Shown: positions 23,833 through 31,976, counted from the first letter of the stretch. The stretch: DNA of 41,330 nucleotides from an uncultured Bacilli bacterium (GCA_947632455.1 CANRPK010000008.1:1-41330), one strand, 5' to 3'. The notes: generated by a model from the letters alone, not told the origin. Program-made: numbers and translations.

Positions 23833-23872
23833 CTTGCCTATACTTAGAATAAGAAGAAGACGTATAGGCAAG
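23833..23872. repeat. conserved hairpin 3 after the surface gene
   Basis: Perfect 11-bp stem CTTGCCTATAC / GTATAGGCAAG with the loop TTAGAATAAGAAGAAGAC. Relative to copies 1 and 2 two base pairs at the base of the stem are changed on both sides together, which shows that pairing is maintained. It starts 4 nt past the stop of surface gene 3. Confidence 0.85.
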
Positions 23873-23876
23873 TTTT

Positions 23877-25379
23877 TTATATGTTTGTTTTTACTATAAA
23901 TGGACTACTTGATTTACCATTACCTCCACTAAATTCAATATCAGCATTAAGGTTAATTACTGGACGCACACTATAATCATGATCTGTACTTGCAACACGG
24001 ATCATACCATCATTACGAACATACATAACATCAGCATAATCCAATTCAGCATTAAATCGTGACGGAGACATTGTCCAATAGTTTTGGTTAATATTTAGCC
24101 AGCATTCGCTAGCAACACTTCCTGCAAAGCCTCCAGCCATCGCTACTTCATCAGTTGTAATTAATGCTGCTGGAACATTTAATGCTCTATTTCCATTGCT
24201 AGAACCTATTATTGTAAATAAATCTCTTGCTAAAGCTTTGGGATCTGTTTCATTAAAAGCACTAAATCCGACACTATCTGATGGAGTTGTCTCTGGCATA
24301 ACTGCTCCACACTTTAACGTTGGATATTGCTTTGTTCTCCAATCTATTTCTTCTATAAGTAGTCTTGATGCTGATGCATATCCTGTAGCAGCTTTAGCAG
24401 CACCATTACCATTAAAATCTTCCCAAATGTCTTTTACTACAGTTCGATCATTACACCATCCAGTATCTCCACTTAAATATTTAGTATAATTTGTCATTGC
24501 TCCTATTCCGGTATACCAACTATTTACCGCCTCAGCTATTGTACTTGGATGAGCATTGGTATGTGTTGCATCATATGTTTCTTGGCCTGCTTCACCATAA
24601 TAATATCCTACATATGTATTATCATCTATTGCTTCTGATTTATATATACTTGTTCCTATGTGAGTTTCTTCTCCTTCAGTAGTTTGACAATTTGGTTCTG
24701 CACATTGATATATTAATCTTAATGTTCCATCTCCATTTATCCTGATTATCCTCCATGTATGATTAGCAAAGGTTACCCAGTTATTTACATCATTATTATT
24801 TCCTCTAAAGACATAGCTTGTTCCATAATTATCTTCAGTTGTATATAATTTCTCTTTATGTTCTGAATTTTCTGTTTCTACATTATATGGTCCTGTTATT
24901 GGATTTGGCATTGCTGCTTTTTCATATGTACTTTGTTTTGATGCTTCTAATTTTGCTAACATATCATCTGCCTTATAATCCATATCAAAATATACATAAC
25001 ATTTTGTCCCTCTTTTATTTATTTTTATTTCTACATTTCCATCTACAAACTCCATATTATCTGTTATATGATCTTCAGTTTCTGGAACTGTACAATAACT
25101 TTTAGAACTCAACTTATATTTACCTGTTGGTACTTCATCTATAGCTATGTATCCATTACTGGGATTATTATAACTGCTTTCTTGATACATCGCTATTATA
25201 TTTAGATCTGCTTTATTATAACTTATATTTCCACTTGCAAGTTCTATACTCTCGGTATTTCTATATCTTGCTAAACTTGTTATATAGTTTATTAATATTA
25301 CTAATCCTATAGTTAGTAATATCCCTATTATTACTCCCTTTACTTTGGAGGTATTATCCTCCAACTTTTCTAATTTCAT
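23877..25379 (-). CDS. membrane-anchored surface protein with variable C-terminal segment, paralogue 3
   Basis: 500 residues. Same plan as paralogues 1 and 2: helix at about 15-32, SLARYRNTESIELASGN, then a more different N-terminal outer part (SYNNPSNGYIAIDEVPTGKY). The shared FRGN...WRIIRINGDGT core, GYYYG, CNDRTVVK, KQYPTLKCG, VPAALITTDEV and YWTMSP follow. The last variable segment has 32 residues (starting SRFNAELDYAD) and is followed by RPVINL. Third variable codons are mostly T-ending, as expected both for AT-rich DNA and for adenine-directed change, so composition does not decide the mechanism. Confidence 0.8.
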   Translation of the reverse strand: MKLEKLEDNTSKVKGVIIGILLTIGLVILINYITSLARYRNTESIELASGNISYNKADLNIIAMYQESSYNNPSNGYIAIDEVPTGKYKLSSKSYCTVPETEDHITDNMEFVDGNVEIKINKRGTKCYVYFDMDYKADDMLAKLEASKQSTYEKAAMPNPITGPYNVETENSEHKEKLYTTEDNYGTSYVFRGNNNDVNNWVTFANHTWRIIRINGDGTLRLIYQCAEPNCQTTEGEETHIGTSIYKSEAIDDNTYVGYYYGEAGQETYDATHTNAHPSTIAEAVNSWYTGIGAMTNYTKYLSGDTGWCNDRTVVKDIWEDFNGNGAAKAATGYASASRLLIEEIDWRTKQYPTLKCGAVMPETTPSDSVGFSAFNETDPKALARDLFTIIGSSNGNRALNVPAALITTDEVAMAGGFAGSVASECWLNINQNYWTMSPSRFNAELDYADVMYVRNDGMIRVASTDHDYSVRPVINLNADIEFSGGNGKSSSPFIVKTNI

Positions 25380-25387
25380 TGCTCTTA

Positions 25388-25464
25388 TTCCCTTTCCATT
25401 ATCAATATTATTAGAAATTCCTAATTTATATTTAAATTATAATATCTGTTATTATTAAAGTCAA
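25388..25464 (-). promoter_or_regulatory. promoter and operator of surface gene 3
   Basis: TTGACT (25459-25464), 17 bp, TATAAT (25436-25441), TTAGGAATTTCTAA (25411-25424). The leader to the ribosome site is a few bases longer than in the other two cassettes. Confidence 0.8.
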
Positions 25465-25537
25465 GAAAAAGTTCGGTATTTTATTCCTTTTGCTAATTTT
25501 ACGAATAACCATGAGAAAATTAATTTGGTGAATTAAC

Positions 25538-25996
25538 ATGATATATAGTGAAAAACTCAAAAATATTAGAGAGATAAACAATATCAGCCAATATGACTTA
25601 TCAAAATACTTAGGTTTAAACAAAAAGGTATATGGCCAATATGAACGAGAATATGTTGTAATGCCCATCAAACATTTAATTACAATATGTAATTATTTTA
25701 ATGTTTCTATCGATTATCTATTTAATTTAACTGATACTCTAAACTATAAAGAAAATAATCAAAATTTAAATAAAGAAATACCTGGAACAAGATTAAAAGA
25801 ATTTCGAAAAGAAAATAAACTTACTCAAGAAAGTTTAGCAAAAACTCTAAATACTAGTAAATCTGTAATATGTGGTTATGAAAAAAATCGTTATTTAATT
25901 GCTACCCCTTTTCTTTATACTATTTGTAAAAAATATAATATTTCTGCCGATTATTTATTAGGAAGAATTGATAATCCCAAATATTTAGATAAATAA
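25538..25996 (+). CDS. double-HTH XRE-family regulator 3
   Basis: 152 residues, two XRE HTH domains (about 4-62 and 79-146): ISQYDLSKYLGLNKKVYGQYE in the first, LTQESLAKTLNTSKSVICGYE in the second, ending YNISADYLLGRIDNPKYLDK. Closest to regulator 2. Divergent from surface gene 3 with 158 bp between starts; GGTG precedes ATG. The first domains differ most between the three regulators while the target promoters are nearly the same, so the regulators may bind with different strength or act with different partners (inference). No hairpin of the conserved type follows this gene. Confidence 0.85.
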   Translation: MIYSEKLKNIREINNISQYDLSKYLGLNKKVYGQYEREYVVMPIKHLITICNYFNVSIDYLFNLTDTLNYKENNQNLNKEIPGTRLKEFRKENKLTQESLAKTLNTSKSVICGYEKNRYLIATPFLYTICKKYNISADYLLGRIDNPKYLDK

Positions 25997-26019
25997 AAAA
26001 AAAATCTATATAAGATCTG

Positions 26020-27219
26020 CTAACTAATAATACTACTTATAGGAATTATTTTATTATTTACAGTTAACTCTTTTAACTCTACTGCATTACAAATAATTCC
26101 TCCACTAGTTACATTTAATTTATCTAAAAGCTTAAATGTTGATATCATACTTATATCAGCGTTATTTTTATATTTAATTTCATACAAATGATAATTATTA
26201 TCATAATCTTTTATTACTAAATCAATCTCTTTTCCATCTTTATCTCTATAAAAAGAAATTGTATAATTTAAACTATAATTATCATTTGCCTTTATTATTT
26301 CTGATATTATATAATTTTCATATAAAAATCCTAAATTTGTATAATTTTCTAAAGCTTTAATAGTATTAATACCACATAAATACGTACATAATCCACTATC
26401 TAAAAAAATCAATTTAGGATTACTAGTAATTCTTTTTAATTCTTCTTTTCTTAACGGATAAATTAATTTTATAATACCTGTTGCTTCTAATACACTTAAC
26501 CAAGCTTGAACAGTTTTAATATCTTTTTTACAATCATTCGCAATAGAAGTATAATTTATAATTTGACAAGTCCTAGAAGCAACTGAAACCAAAAAAGTAT
26601 AAAAAGCATTTAAATCTTCAATTTGTTTTAATTCTCGAATATCTCTTTCCAAATACAAATTAATATAACTCTTAAAAAAATATTCCCTTTTTATATTATT
26701 TAAAACAAAACCAGGCATTCCCCCATCTAAAATATTTTTTAATATCAAATTTTTAGATATTGCTTCTTTGTTGGTTAAATCATCCAATGCTAAAGGTAAA
26801 TATTTTGATTTCGTAATTTCTCTATAAGAAAAAGAATTCATTTCTAAAACTCCCATTCTTCCAGCTAAAGTTTCAGTTATTCCTCGCATTAACTCAATTT
26901 TTTGAGAACCTGTAAGCCAAAATAATCCTGTTTCATTAGTATTGTCACATATTATTTTTATATAGCTTAATAAATTTGGTGCATATTGTATTTTATCTAT
27001 TATTACCGGAGGTGTATATATTTTCATAAATTCTTGAGGATTATGAATAGCTAAATTTCTAACTTCTAAATCATCTAATGTTACATACTTTCTTTGCTTT
27101 TCTTTAATACTTAATAAAAATGTTGTTTTTCCGACCTGTCTTGGCCCTGTAAGTAAAATAGTTTTAAACATTTTATTATATTCTTGAAATACTCCCTTGA
27201 TATTTCTCTCATAACTCAT
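26020..27219 (-). CDS. AAA_14/DUF4143 family ATPase, altered Walker B
   Basis: 399 residues of the common prokaryotic AAA ATPase type with N-terminal AAA_14 and C-terminal DUF4143/restriction-like domain. Walker A GPRQVGKTT lies near residue 25-33, TLDDLEVR follows, and WLTGSQKIELM and ETLAGRMGVLEM are typical. In Walker B the usual IIDEIQ is IIDKIQ (codon AAA instead of GAA), which should impair ATP hydrolysis. The C-terminal part has FLYENYIISEI and KEIDLVIKD, the DUF4143 end. Cellular role of the family is poorly known. Start ATG at 27219 follows GGTGATAC; it has its own promoter and upstream direct repeats. Convergent with regulator 3. Confidence 0.85.
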   Translation of the reverse strand: MSYERNIKGVFQEYNKMFKTILLTGPRQVGKTTFLLSIKEKQRKYVTLDDLEVRNLAIHNPQEFMKIYTPPVIIDKIQYAPNLLSYIKIICDNTNETGLFWLTGSQKIELMRGITETLAGRMGVLEMNSFSYREITKSKYLPLALDDLTNKEAISKNLILKNILDGGMPGFVLNNIKREYFFKSYINLYLERDIRELKQIEDLNAFYTFLVSVASRTCQIINYTSIANDCKKDIKTVQAWLSVLEATGIIKLIYPLRKEELKRITSNPKLIFLDSGLCTYLCGINTIKALENYTNLGFLYENYIISEIIKANDNYSLNYTISFYRDKDGKEIDLVIKDYDNNYHLYEIKYKNNADISMISTFKLLDKLNVTSGGIICNAVELKELTVNNKIIPISSIIS

Positions 27220-27235
27220 ATGTATCACCAATATC

Positions 27236-27264
27236 ATCATAACATACTTAATATTTTTTATCAA
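27236..27264 (-). promoter_or_regulatory. promoter of the AAA ATPase gene
   Basis: TTGATA (27259-27264) and TATGAT (27236-27241) on the minus strand, 17 bp apart. Confidence 0.55.
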
Positions 27265-27267
27265 ATA

Positions 27268-27327
27268 TGGAATTAACTCCAGATTAGCCAAAAAATGGCC
27301 GATTTGGAATTAATTCCAGATTAGCCA
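27268..27327. repeat. two 23-bp direct repeats upstream of the ATPase promoter
   Basis: The 23-mer reading TGGAATTAA(C/T)TCCAG... occurs at 27268-27290 and 27305-27327, 37 bp apart start to start, with a single mismatch. Each has the palindromic core GGAATTAATTCC (exact in the second). Placed just above the -35 they look like regulator sites. Confidence 0.65.
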
Positions 27328-27331
27328 TAAC

Positions 27332-28060
27332 TTAAAAAAATAAATCATTTAATGCCTCACTAATAATTCTACTACATATTTCCACGACTTCTTTAACATT
27401 AGGAGTTGTATATAAATTATGATCTCTTTCTAAAACTAAAGGCACCCCTATTGCTATTACTGGAATATTAAAAGTTTTACTATCTATTTTTTTATTATCT
27501 TTAATTGCACTTCCTGGTATTATTCCCGTATTATTTATCTCTATGTAATTATTTAAATTTTCATCAATATTAGTAGCTAAAGCATCAATCATAATTATAA
27601 CTGAAGGTTTTAATTTCTTTACCACCATTTCAATTAAACTAAAAGAACTAATTCCGGTTTTTTCTGTAACTTCAGGATTAAATAATGCTACTTTTGGTAA
27701 ATTTAAAAAATCTGTAAAATGATTTGTTGCCATCACTTTATTAGTCGTATTAACCCCCAAACTATCACAAATAACACTAGAATTTCCAAGACCAATTATT
27801 AAAGGTTTAGTTATTTTTTGCCCCTTAAAAAATAATTTCAAAATTTTTATCAATTCTTTTTTAATATTTTTTTCTTTTTCATATAACTTTTCATATTCAA
27901 AATTAATAGCAAAGTAATCCCCTTTAATTCTTTTAAGCTTTTTTTCATTACTATGATCAACTTTAAAATGAGTTACTCTATATCCTGCATAATTAACTTC
28001 ATCTATTTTATATAAATTATCTTTAATAACTTTAGAAGAATCCATAAATAACCTTTTCAT
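27332..28060 (-). CDS. gpr: GPR-like spore endopeptidase, short form
   Basis: 242 residues matching germination protease GPR, the aspartic-type enzyme that degrades small acid-soluble spore proteins. The conserved blocks IGLGNSSVICDSLG (counterpart of GLGNWNVTPDALG), IIMIDALATN, NTGIIPGSAI and IPVIAIGVPLV are in order, and both Asp residues of the active site are kept. Unlike Bacillus GPR (about 370 residues) it ends soon after the IAIGVP block and lacks the TDLA-type segment where the zymogen is cut. The ATG at 28060 follows AAAGG at 8 nt; a GTG at 28069 is in frame. In Bacillus the gene lies between rpsT and spoIIP; here both neighbours are displaced by extra genes. Confidence 0.85.
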   Translation of the reverse strand: MKRLFMDSSKVIKDNLYKIDEVNYAGYRVTHFKVDHSNEKKLKRIKGDYFAINFEYEKLYEKEKNIKKELIKILKLFFKGQKITKPLIIGLGNSSVICDSLGVNTTNKVMATNHFTDFLNLPKVALFNPEVTEKTGISSFSLIEMVVKKLKPSVIIMIDALATNIDENLNNYIEINNTGIIPGSAIKDNKKIDSKTFNIPVIAIGVPLVLERDHNLYTTPNVKEVVEICSRIISEALNDLFF

Positions 28061-28125
28061 CTTAAACACCTTTTTATATTATTTTCTAGTATTTAAAAAT
28101 TATACTTATTCTAACTAAAAAAAGA

Positions 28126-31100
28126 TTATTTTACATAACCTTTTTCTATAATATCTTCCTTTATTTCATTAAATAACTCTTCTATTCCTAATCCTAAAGT
28201 TCTAGCTTCCTCTATTTTCATTTTTAAATAAGTTTTAAAATCAATATCTGTATCTAATATTATATATCTATATTCTAATAAAACTAATGCCTCTTTATAT
28301 AAATCTATTTTCGTCTTTGAAAGTTTAAAATATTCTTTTCTAAACCATTCTAAATCAATACTCATAAATACATTTTCTAAATAATAATAATTAGGTAAAA
28401 CATTATATTTCAAATAATAATCATAACTTTTATTAAGTAATTTAATTATTCTTTTAACTAAAGGATTATCTTCTCCATTTTCCAAATATTTATTTAAAAT
28501 AATTCTTTCTTTTTCATCCAAATTTCTAATTAAAATATTAGCTATAATCAAATTAAAATTTTCTTTAGGAAATACAGTATAAATCTTATTTTTTAAATAT
28601 AAATGTTCTATAAGTCTATTTTGTAAACTATTTAATAATTCTCTATTAACATAATTATTTTGTAAATTTAATTCAATTCTATTTAATTCTTCGGGATTTT
28701 CCTTAGCTAAGAATTCATCTACTTCCAGATAACTATAATTACAATAAGCTAAAAGTAAATTATAAATTTCTTTATACATATCTCTAGTATTATATAATAT
28801 ACCTAAACATTTTTCTCTTAAATAGTGTAACTTATAAGATATTTTACATCTTAATTTTTTATCTTCTATTCCTTTGCTAAAATAAACTTCAATATTATTT
28901 AAAATATCAATAGATTGTGAACTCAAAACTTGATCTACGATTGCTCTTTTTCCTAAATCTTGAGCATCCTCTCTAAGTATATATTCATATACATTTCTAT
29001 ATTTTCCATTTTTAGTTAAAGGCTTTTTCTTTTTATCACTAATATATTTTAAATATCTTTCTCTTAAAAAATACATTTTACTAGAAGCCTTTTTTCTTAA
29101 CTCTTTATCAGTTACAGTTTTATTAAAATAACCTTCAATAATATTTAAAATATCAATAGATTGTGTCTTTAATATTTGATCTACAATCGCTCTTTTCTCT
29201 AAATCATGAACATCTTCTCTAAGTATATATTCATAAATATTCTTGTAAATTGTTTCTTTTATTTCCCCATTATTTTCTTTATATTTTAAATATCTTTCTC
29301 TTAAAATATGTAAATTACCTGATATAGCTCTCCTTTTTTGCGTATCAGTTAATGTCCTATTAAAATATGCTTCTATTCTTTGATAATATTCTTTAGATAA
29401 TGTTTTTAAAAATTGATCTAACATTTCTCTACTTTCTATGTTTTGAGCATCATCTCTTAACATATATTCATATATATCTAAAAAGCCCTGTCTCTTTATA
29501 TTATTTTCCAATAAACGTAAATATTTTGATCTTAAATTTTGTAATTTAGAACCAACTTTTTGTCTTAATTTTTTATCAGTTATTCTTTTATTAAAGTAAT
29601 CTTCTATATCATCTAAAAATTCTTGAGGATATAATTTTAAAAGCTGATCTACCATTTCCCTTTTTTCTAAATCTTTAAAATCTTCTTTTAATATATACTC
29701 ATATATATCTTTAGCTCCTCTTTTTCTAATTTTTTCATCATTTATTAAACTTAAATAACTTTTTCTTAAAACTGTTAAATTATTACAAGCATTATGTTTT
29801 AATTTTTCATCAGTTATGCGCCTATTAAAATAATCATCAAAACTTTGTAAAGTCTCCAAAGAACGACTTTTTAATAATCGGTCTACAATTTTTCTTTTTT
29901 CTGCATCTTGCGCATCTTCTCTTAAAACATATTCATAAACATTTCTAAAACCTCTTTTTTTAGAAGTCTCTAAAGTAGGTAAAATATTATGATAGTATTT
30001 ATATCTTAAATAAGATAATCTTCTTTGCACAATATATCTTCTATCTCTACCCAAATCTTTTTTAGCATAATAATCTTTTATTTCCTGCTGAATTTCTTTA
30101 CTTTGGGTAGCTAAGAGATTATCAACTATCTTTCTTCTTTTCTTATTGTTTGCATCTTCTCTTAATATATAGCTATATATATCATCAAAAAGTAACTCAT
30201 TATTTTCTTTTTTAGATTTCTTTTTGGTCATTAATAATTTTTTAAAATCTAATTTTAATTTTTCTAATTTTTTATTTACTTCAAATCTTTTATTTAATGG
30301 TAATGTTTTCTTAAAATAAGCATTTAATTCATCTATATTTTCTGAAGTTAAAAATTCTTCTAACATTTCTATATTTTCTAAATCTTGAGTATCATCTAAT
30401 AAATATTCATCTACTCCCTGGTAATTTTTAGCCATTATAGAATTATCAGATTCCTCAAAAATTAAATATTCATTTCTAATTCTTGCCATTAAAGCTCTAA
30501 CTTTTGCTTTTTCTTTATCATCTAATTTTTTTGCAAAATAAAGATTAATTTTTTCTATTTCATATCTAGCTAATAATCCCAATAATATTTTCCTCTTATC
30601 TTGATTAGTACTATCATCCCCTAATACATATTCATAAATATCTCGGTAGCGGCCTCGTTTACTACTTCCTTGCAGTTGTGCTAAATATTTATTTCTAATA
30701 TTACTTAAATTATAATTAATATTCCTATTACTTACTATATTTCCAGCAAAATATTCTATAATCAATTCTTGAATATCTTTAGGCATAGAACTAAATATAT
30801 TATCAATTAATTGCTTTTTTTGACTAGTTAATTCTTCTCCTTTTAAAATATATTCATAAATATTCTTATACTTTTTTTGTCTAACAACCTTTTTTTCTTC
30901 ATGCTTTTCTTCTTCTTTTGGTACTTTAGGTGTAACAATTACTTTTTCATCTACATTAACACTTTGATATTTTGATAATAAAGATTGCAAATATTTAAAT
31001 ACTCCTATATCCTTATCTTTAGTTTCTTTAAGACTATTATATCTTATATAATCATCAAATAAAGTTTTCATTTTATCTAAATTTAAACTAAAGATTATAG

Positions 31101-31806
31101 TGTGAAATTTTCTTAAAGAATATTTTCCTATAATTTTTTCATAATCATCATGCATATTTAGAATACTATCATATTTACTTAAGATCATTTTAATTTTTTT
31201 ATAATATTCTGTTTTATAAAATTGTTCACTTTTTACCCAAGATAAATCTGTAATACCCATAATATTTAAAACATATGTTAAAGTATTAATAACCCAATTT
31301 AAATCTTTTCCCCTAGGACGAAGTGATATTTCTAAATCATATTTTCCATAAATTAAATCACAAACTTGTTTAAAACTAAAATCATTAGCGCCAAAACTAT
31401 CAATTATTTCTTTAAAAAATGGTGAATTATCTTTTAATTTTTGAAAATAAACTTCATCAAATTTAATTCTATAATCTTTTACAAATTTAAAAAACATATT
31501 TAAAGTTCTTTTATAGGAAGAACCCTTTACTTTATTTAAATAAGCATCTAAAATACTTGTATTTTGTTTAGCACAATTTGTTGTTATAACATTTATTACT
31601 CTTTTTCTTATTGCATACACATATTTATTTACCTCGATTACTTTATAATCTAATGCAACCTGTCTAAATACCCGTAACCATAATTCTGGAGATATTTTTA
31701 AAAAAGAGTATTCATCTGTTAGTCTAATTAAGCTATCACTTAAAAAATCTGCATTGTTTCTTGTAAGTTTACCATTTGCTATAAGTTCATCAATAAAATT
31801 TGCCAT
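28126..31806 (-). CDS. 1226-residue protein with nine 74-82 residue helical repeats
   Basis: I do not recognise the family. Residues 1-300 form a unique helical domain ending in a charged linker (VPKEEEKHEEKK). From about residue 313 to 1010 there are nine tandem units starting near 313, 387, 462, 540, 620, 698, 775, 854 and 936, and a tenth worn unit from about 1011. The consensus is (Y/F)xxIYEYILREDAQDxEKR, then xIVDQLLK, a helix ending (I/F)xxYFNKxxTDKxLR, then LRxKYLxxL. The units are predicted helical, like a solenoid. A unique helical C-terminal part of 150 residues follows. No signal peptide, membrane helix or enzyme motif. GGGTGGG precedes the ATG. It lies between rpsT and gpr, genes that adjoin in Bacillus. 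Confidence 0.8.
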   Translation of the reverse strand: MANFIDELIANGKLTRNNADFLSDSLIRLTDEYSFLKISPELWLRVFRQVALDYKVIEVNKYVYAIRKRVINVITTNCAKQNTSILDAYLNKVKGSSYKRTLNMFFKFVKDYRIKFDEVYFQKLKDNSPFFKEIIDSFGANDFSFKQVCDLIYGKYDLEISLRPRGKDLNWVINTLTYVLNIMGITDLSWVKSEQFYKTEYYKKIKMILSKYDSILNMHDDYEKIIGKYSLRKFHTIIFSLNLDKMKTLFDDYIRYNSLKETKDKDIGVFKYLQSLLSKYQSVNVDEKVIVTPKVPKEEEKHEEKKVVRQKKYKNIYEYILKGEELTSQKKQLIDNIFSSMPKDIQELIIEYFAGNIVSNRNINYNLSNIRNKYLAQLQGSSKRGRYRDIYEYVLGDDSTNQDKRKILLGLLARYEIEKINLYFAKKLDDKEKAKVRALMARIRNEYLIFEESDNSIMAKNYQGVDEYLLDDTQDLENIEMLEEFLTSENIDELNAYFKKTLPLNKRFEVNKKLEKLKLDFKKLLMTKKKSKKENNELLFDDIYSYILREDANNKKRRKIVDNLLATQSKEIQQEIKDYYAKKDLGRDRRYIVQRRLSYLRYKYYHNILPTLETSKKRGFRNVYEYVLREDAQDAEKRKIVDRLLKSRSLETLQSFDDYFNRRITDEKLKHNACNNLTVLRKSYLSLINDEKIRKRGAKDIYEYILKEDFKDLEKREMVDQLLKLYPQEFLDDIEDYFNKRITDKKLRQKVGSKLQNLRSKYLRLLENNIKRQGFLDIYEYMLRDDAQNIESREMLDQFLKTLSKEYYQRIEAYFNRTLTDTQKRRAISGNLHILRERYLKYKENNGEIKETIYKNIYEYILREDVHDLEKRAIVDQILKTQSIDILNIIEGYFNKTVTDKELRKKASSKMYFLRERYLKYISDKKKKPLTKNGKYRNVYEYILREDAQDLGKRAIVDQVLSSQSIDILNNIEVYFSKGIEDKKLRCKISYKLHYLREKCLGILYNTRDMYKEIYNLLLAYCNYSYLEVDEFLAKENPEELNRIELNLQNNYVNRELLNSLQNRLIEHLYLKNKIYTVFPKENFNLIIANILIRNLDEKERIILNKYLENGEDNPLVKRIIKLLNKSYDYYLKYNVLPNYYYLENVFMSIDLEWFRKEYFKLSKTKIDLYKEALVLLEYRYIILDTDIDFKTYLKMKIEEARTLGLGIEELFNEIKEDIIEKGYVK

Positions 31807-31916
31807 AAACCCACCCTATCTCATTTATTTATTTTAACATATCATCCCAAAATGTCAATAAATTCTAAAATATTTAAATTTATTTAAAGATAGCGCATAT
31901 AAATATAACAAAAAGC

Positions 31917-31945
31917 TTGAAAATATCCTAGTTTTTTGATAGAAT
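31917..31945 (+). promoter_or_regulatory. rpsT promoter
   Basis: TTGAAA (31917-31922), 17 bp, TAGAAT (31940-31945), 31 bp before the rpsT start codon. Confidence 0.65.
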
Positions 31946-31976
31946 TGATACTGAAACGACAGGAAGGAGTGTTCCC

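Noticed and set aside
19414..23872. Integron-like attC cassette array
   Set aside because: The hairpins and tandem gene units resemble a cassette array at first sight. However, each unit has its own promoter and two divergent genes, there is no integrase, and the paralogues look like tandem duplicates.
19841..25105. Several plus-strand open frames of 60-97 codons antisense to the surface genes, for example 19841-20113 and 24196-24489
   Set aside because: They are shadows of the long minus-strand genes, with low-complexity Leu/Tyr/His-rich translations and no ribosome sites.
19414..25996. A complete diversity-generating retroelement
   Set aside because: No reverse transcriptase, accessory gene or template repeat is present in the window. 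Only target-like features are seen, so it is kept as a hypothesis.
19383..27331. Prophage
   Set aside because: The XRE regulators look phage-like, but no integrase, terminase, capsid, portal or lysis gene is present, and the regulators pair with surface proteins.
28600..30870. DNA-level tandem repeat or satellite
   Set aside because: The periodicity is at protein level, with repeat units diverged in DNA and kept in one long frame, so it is a protein repeat.
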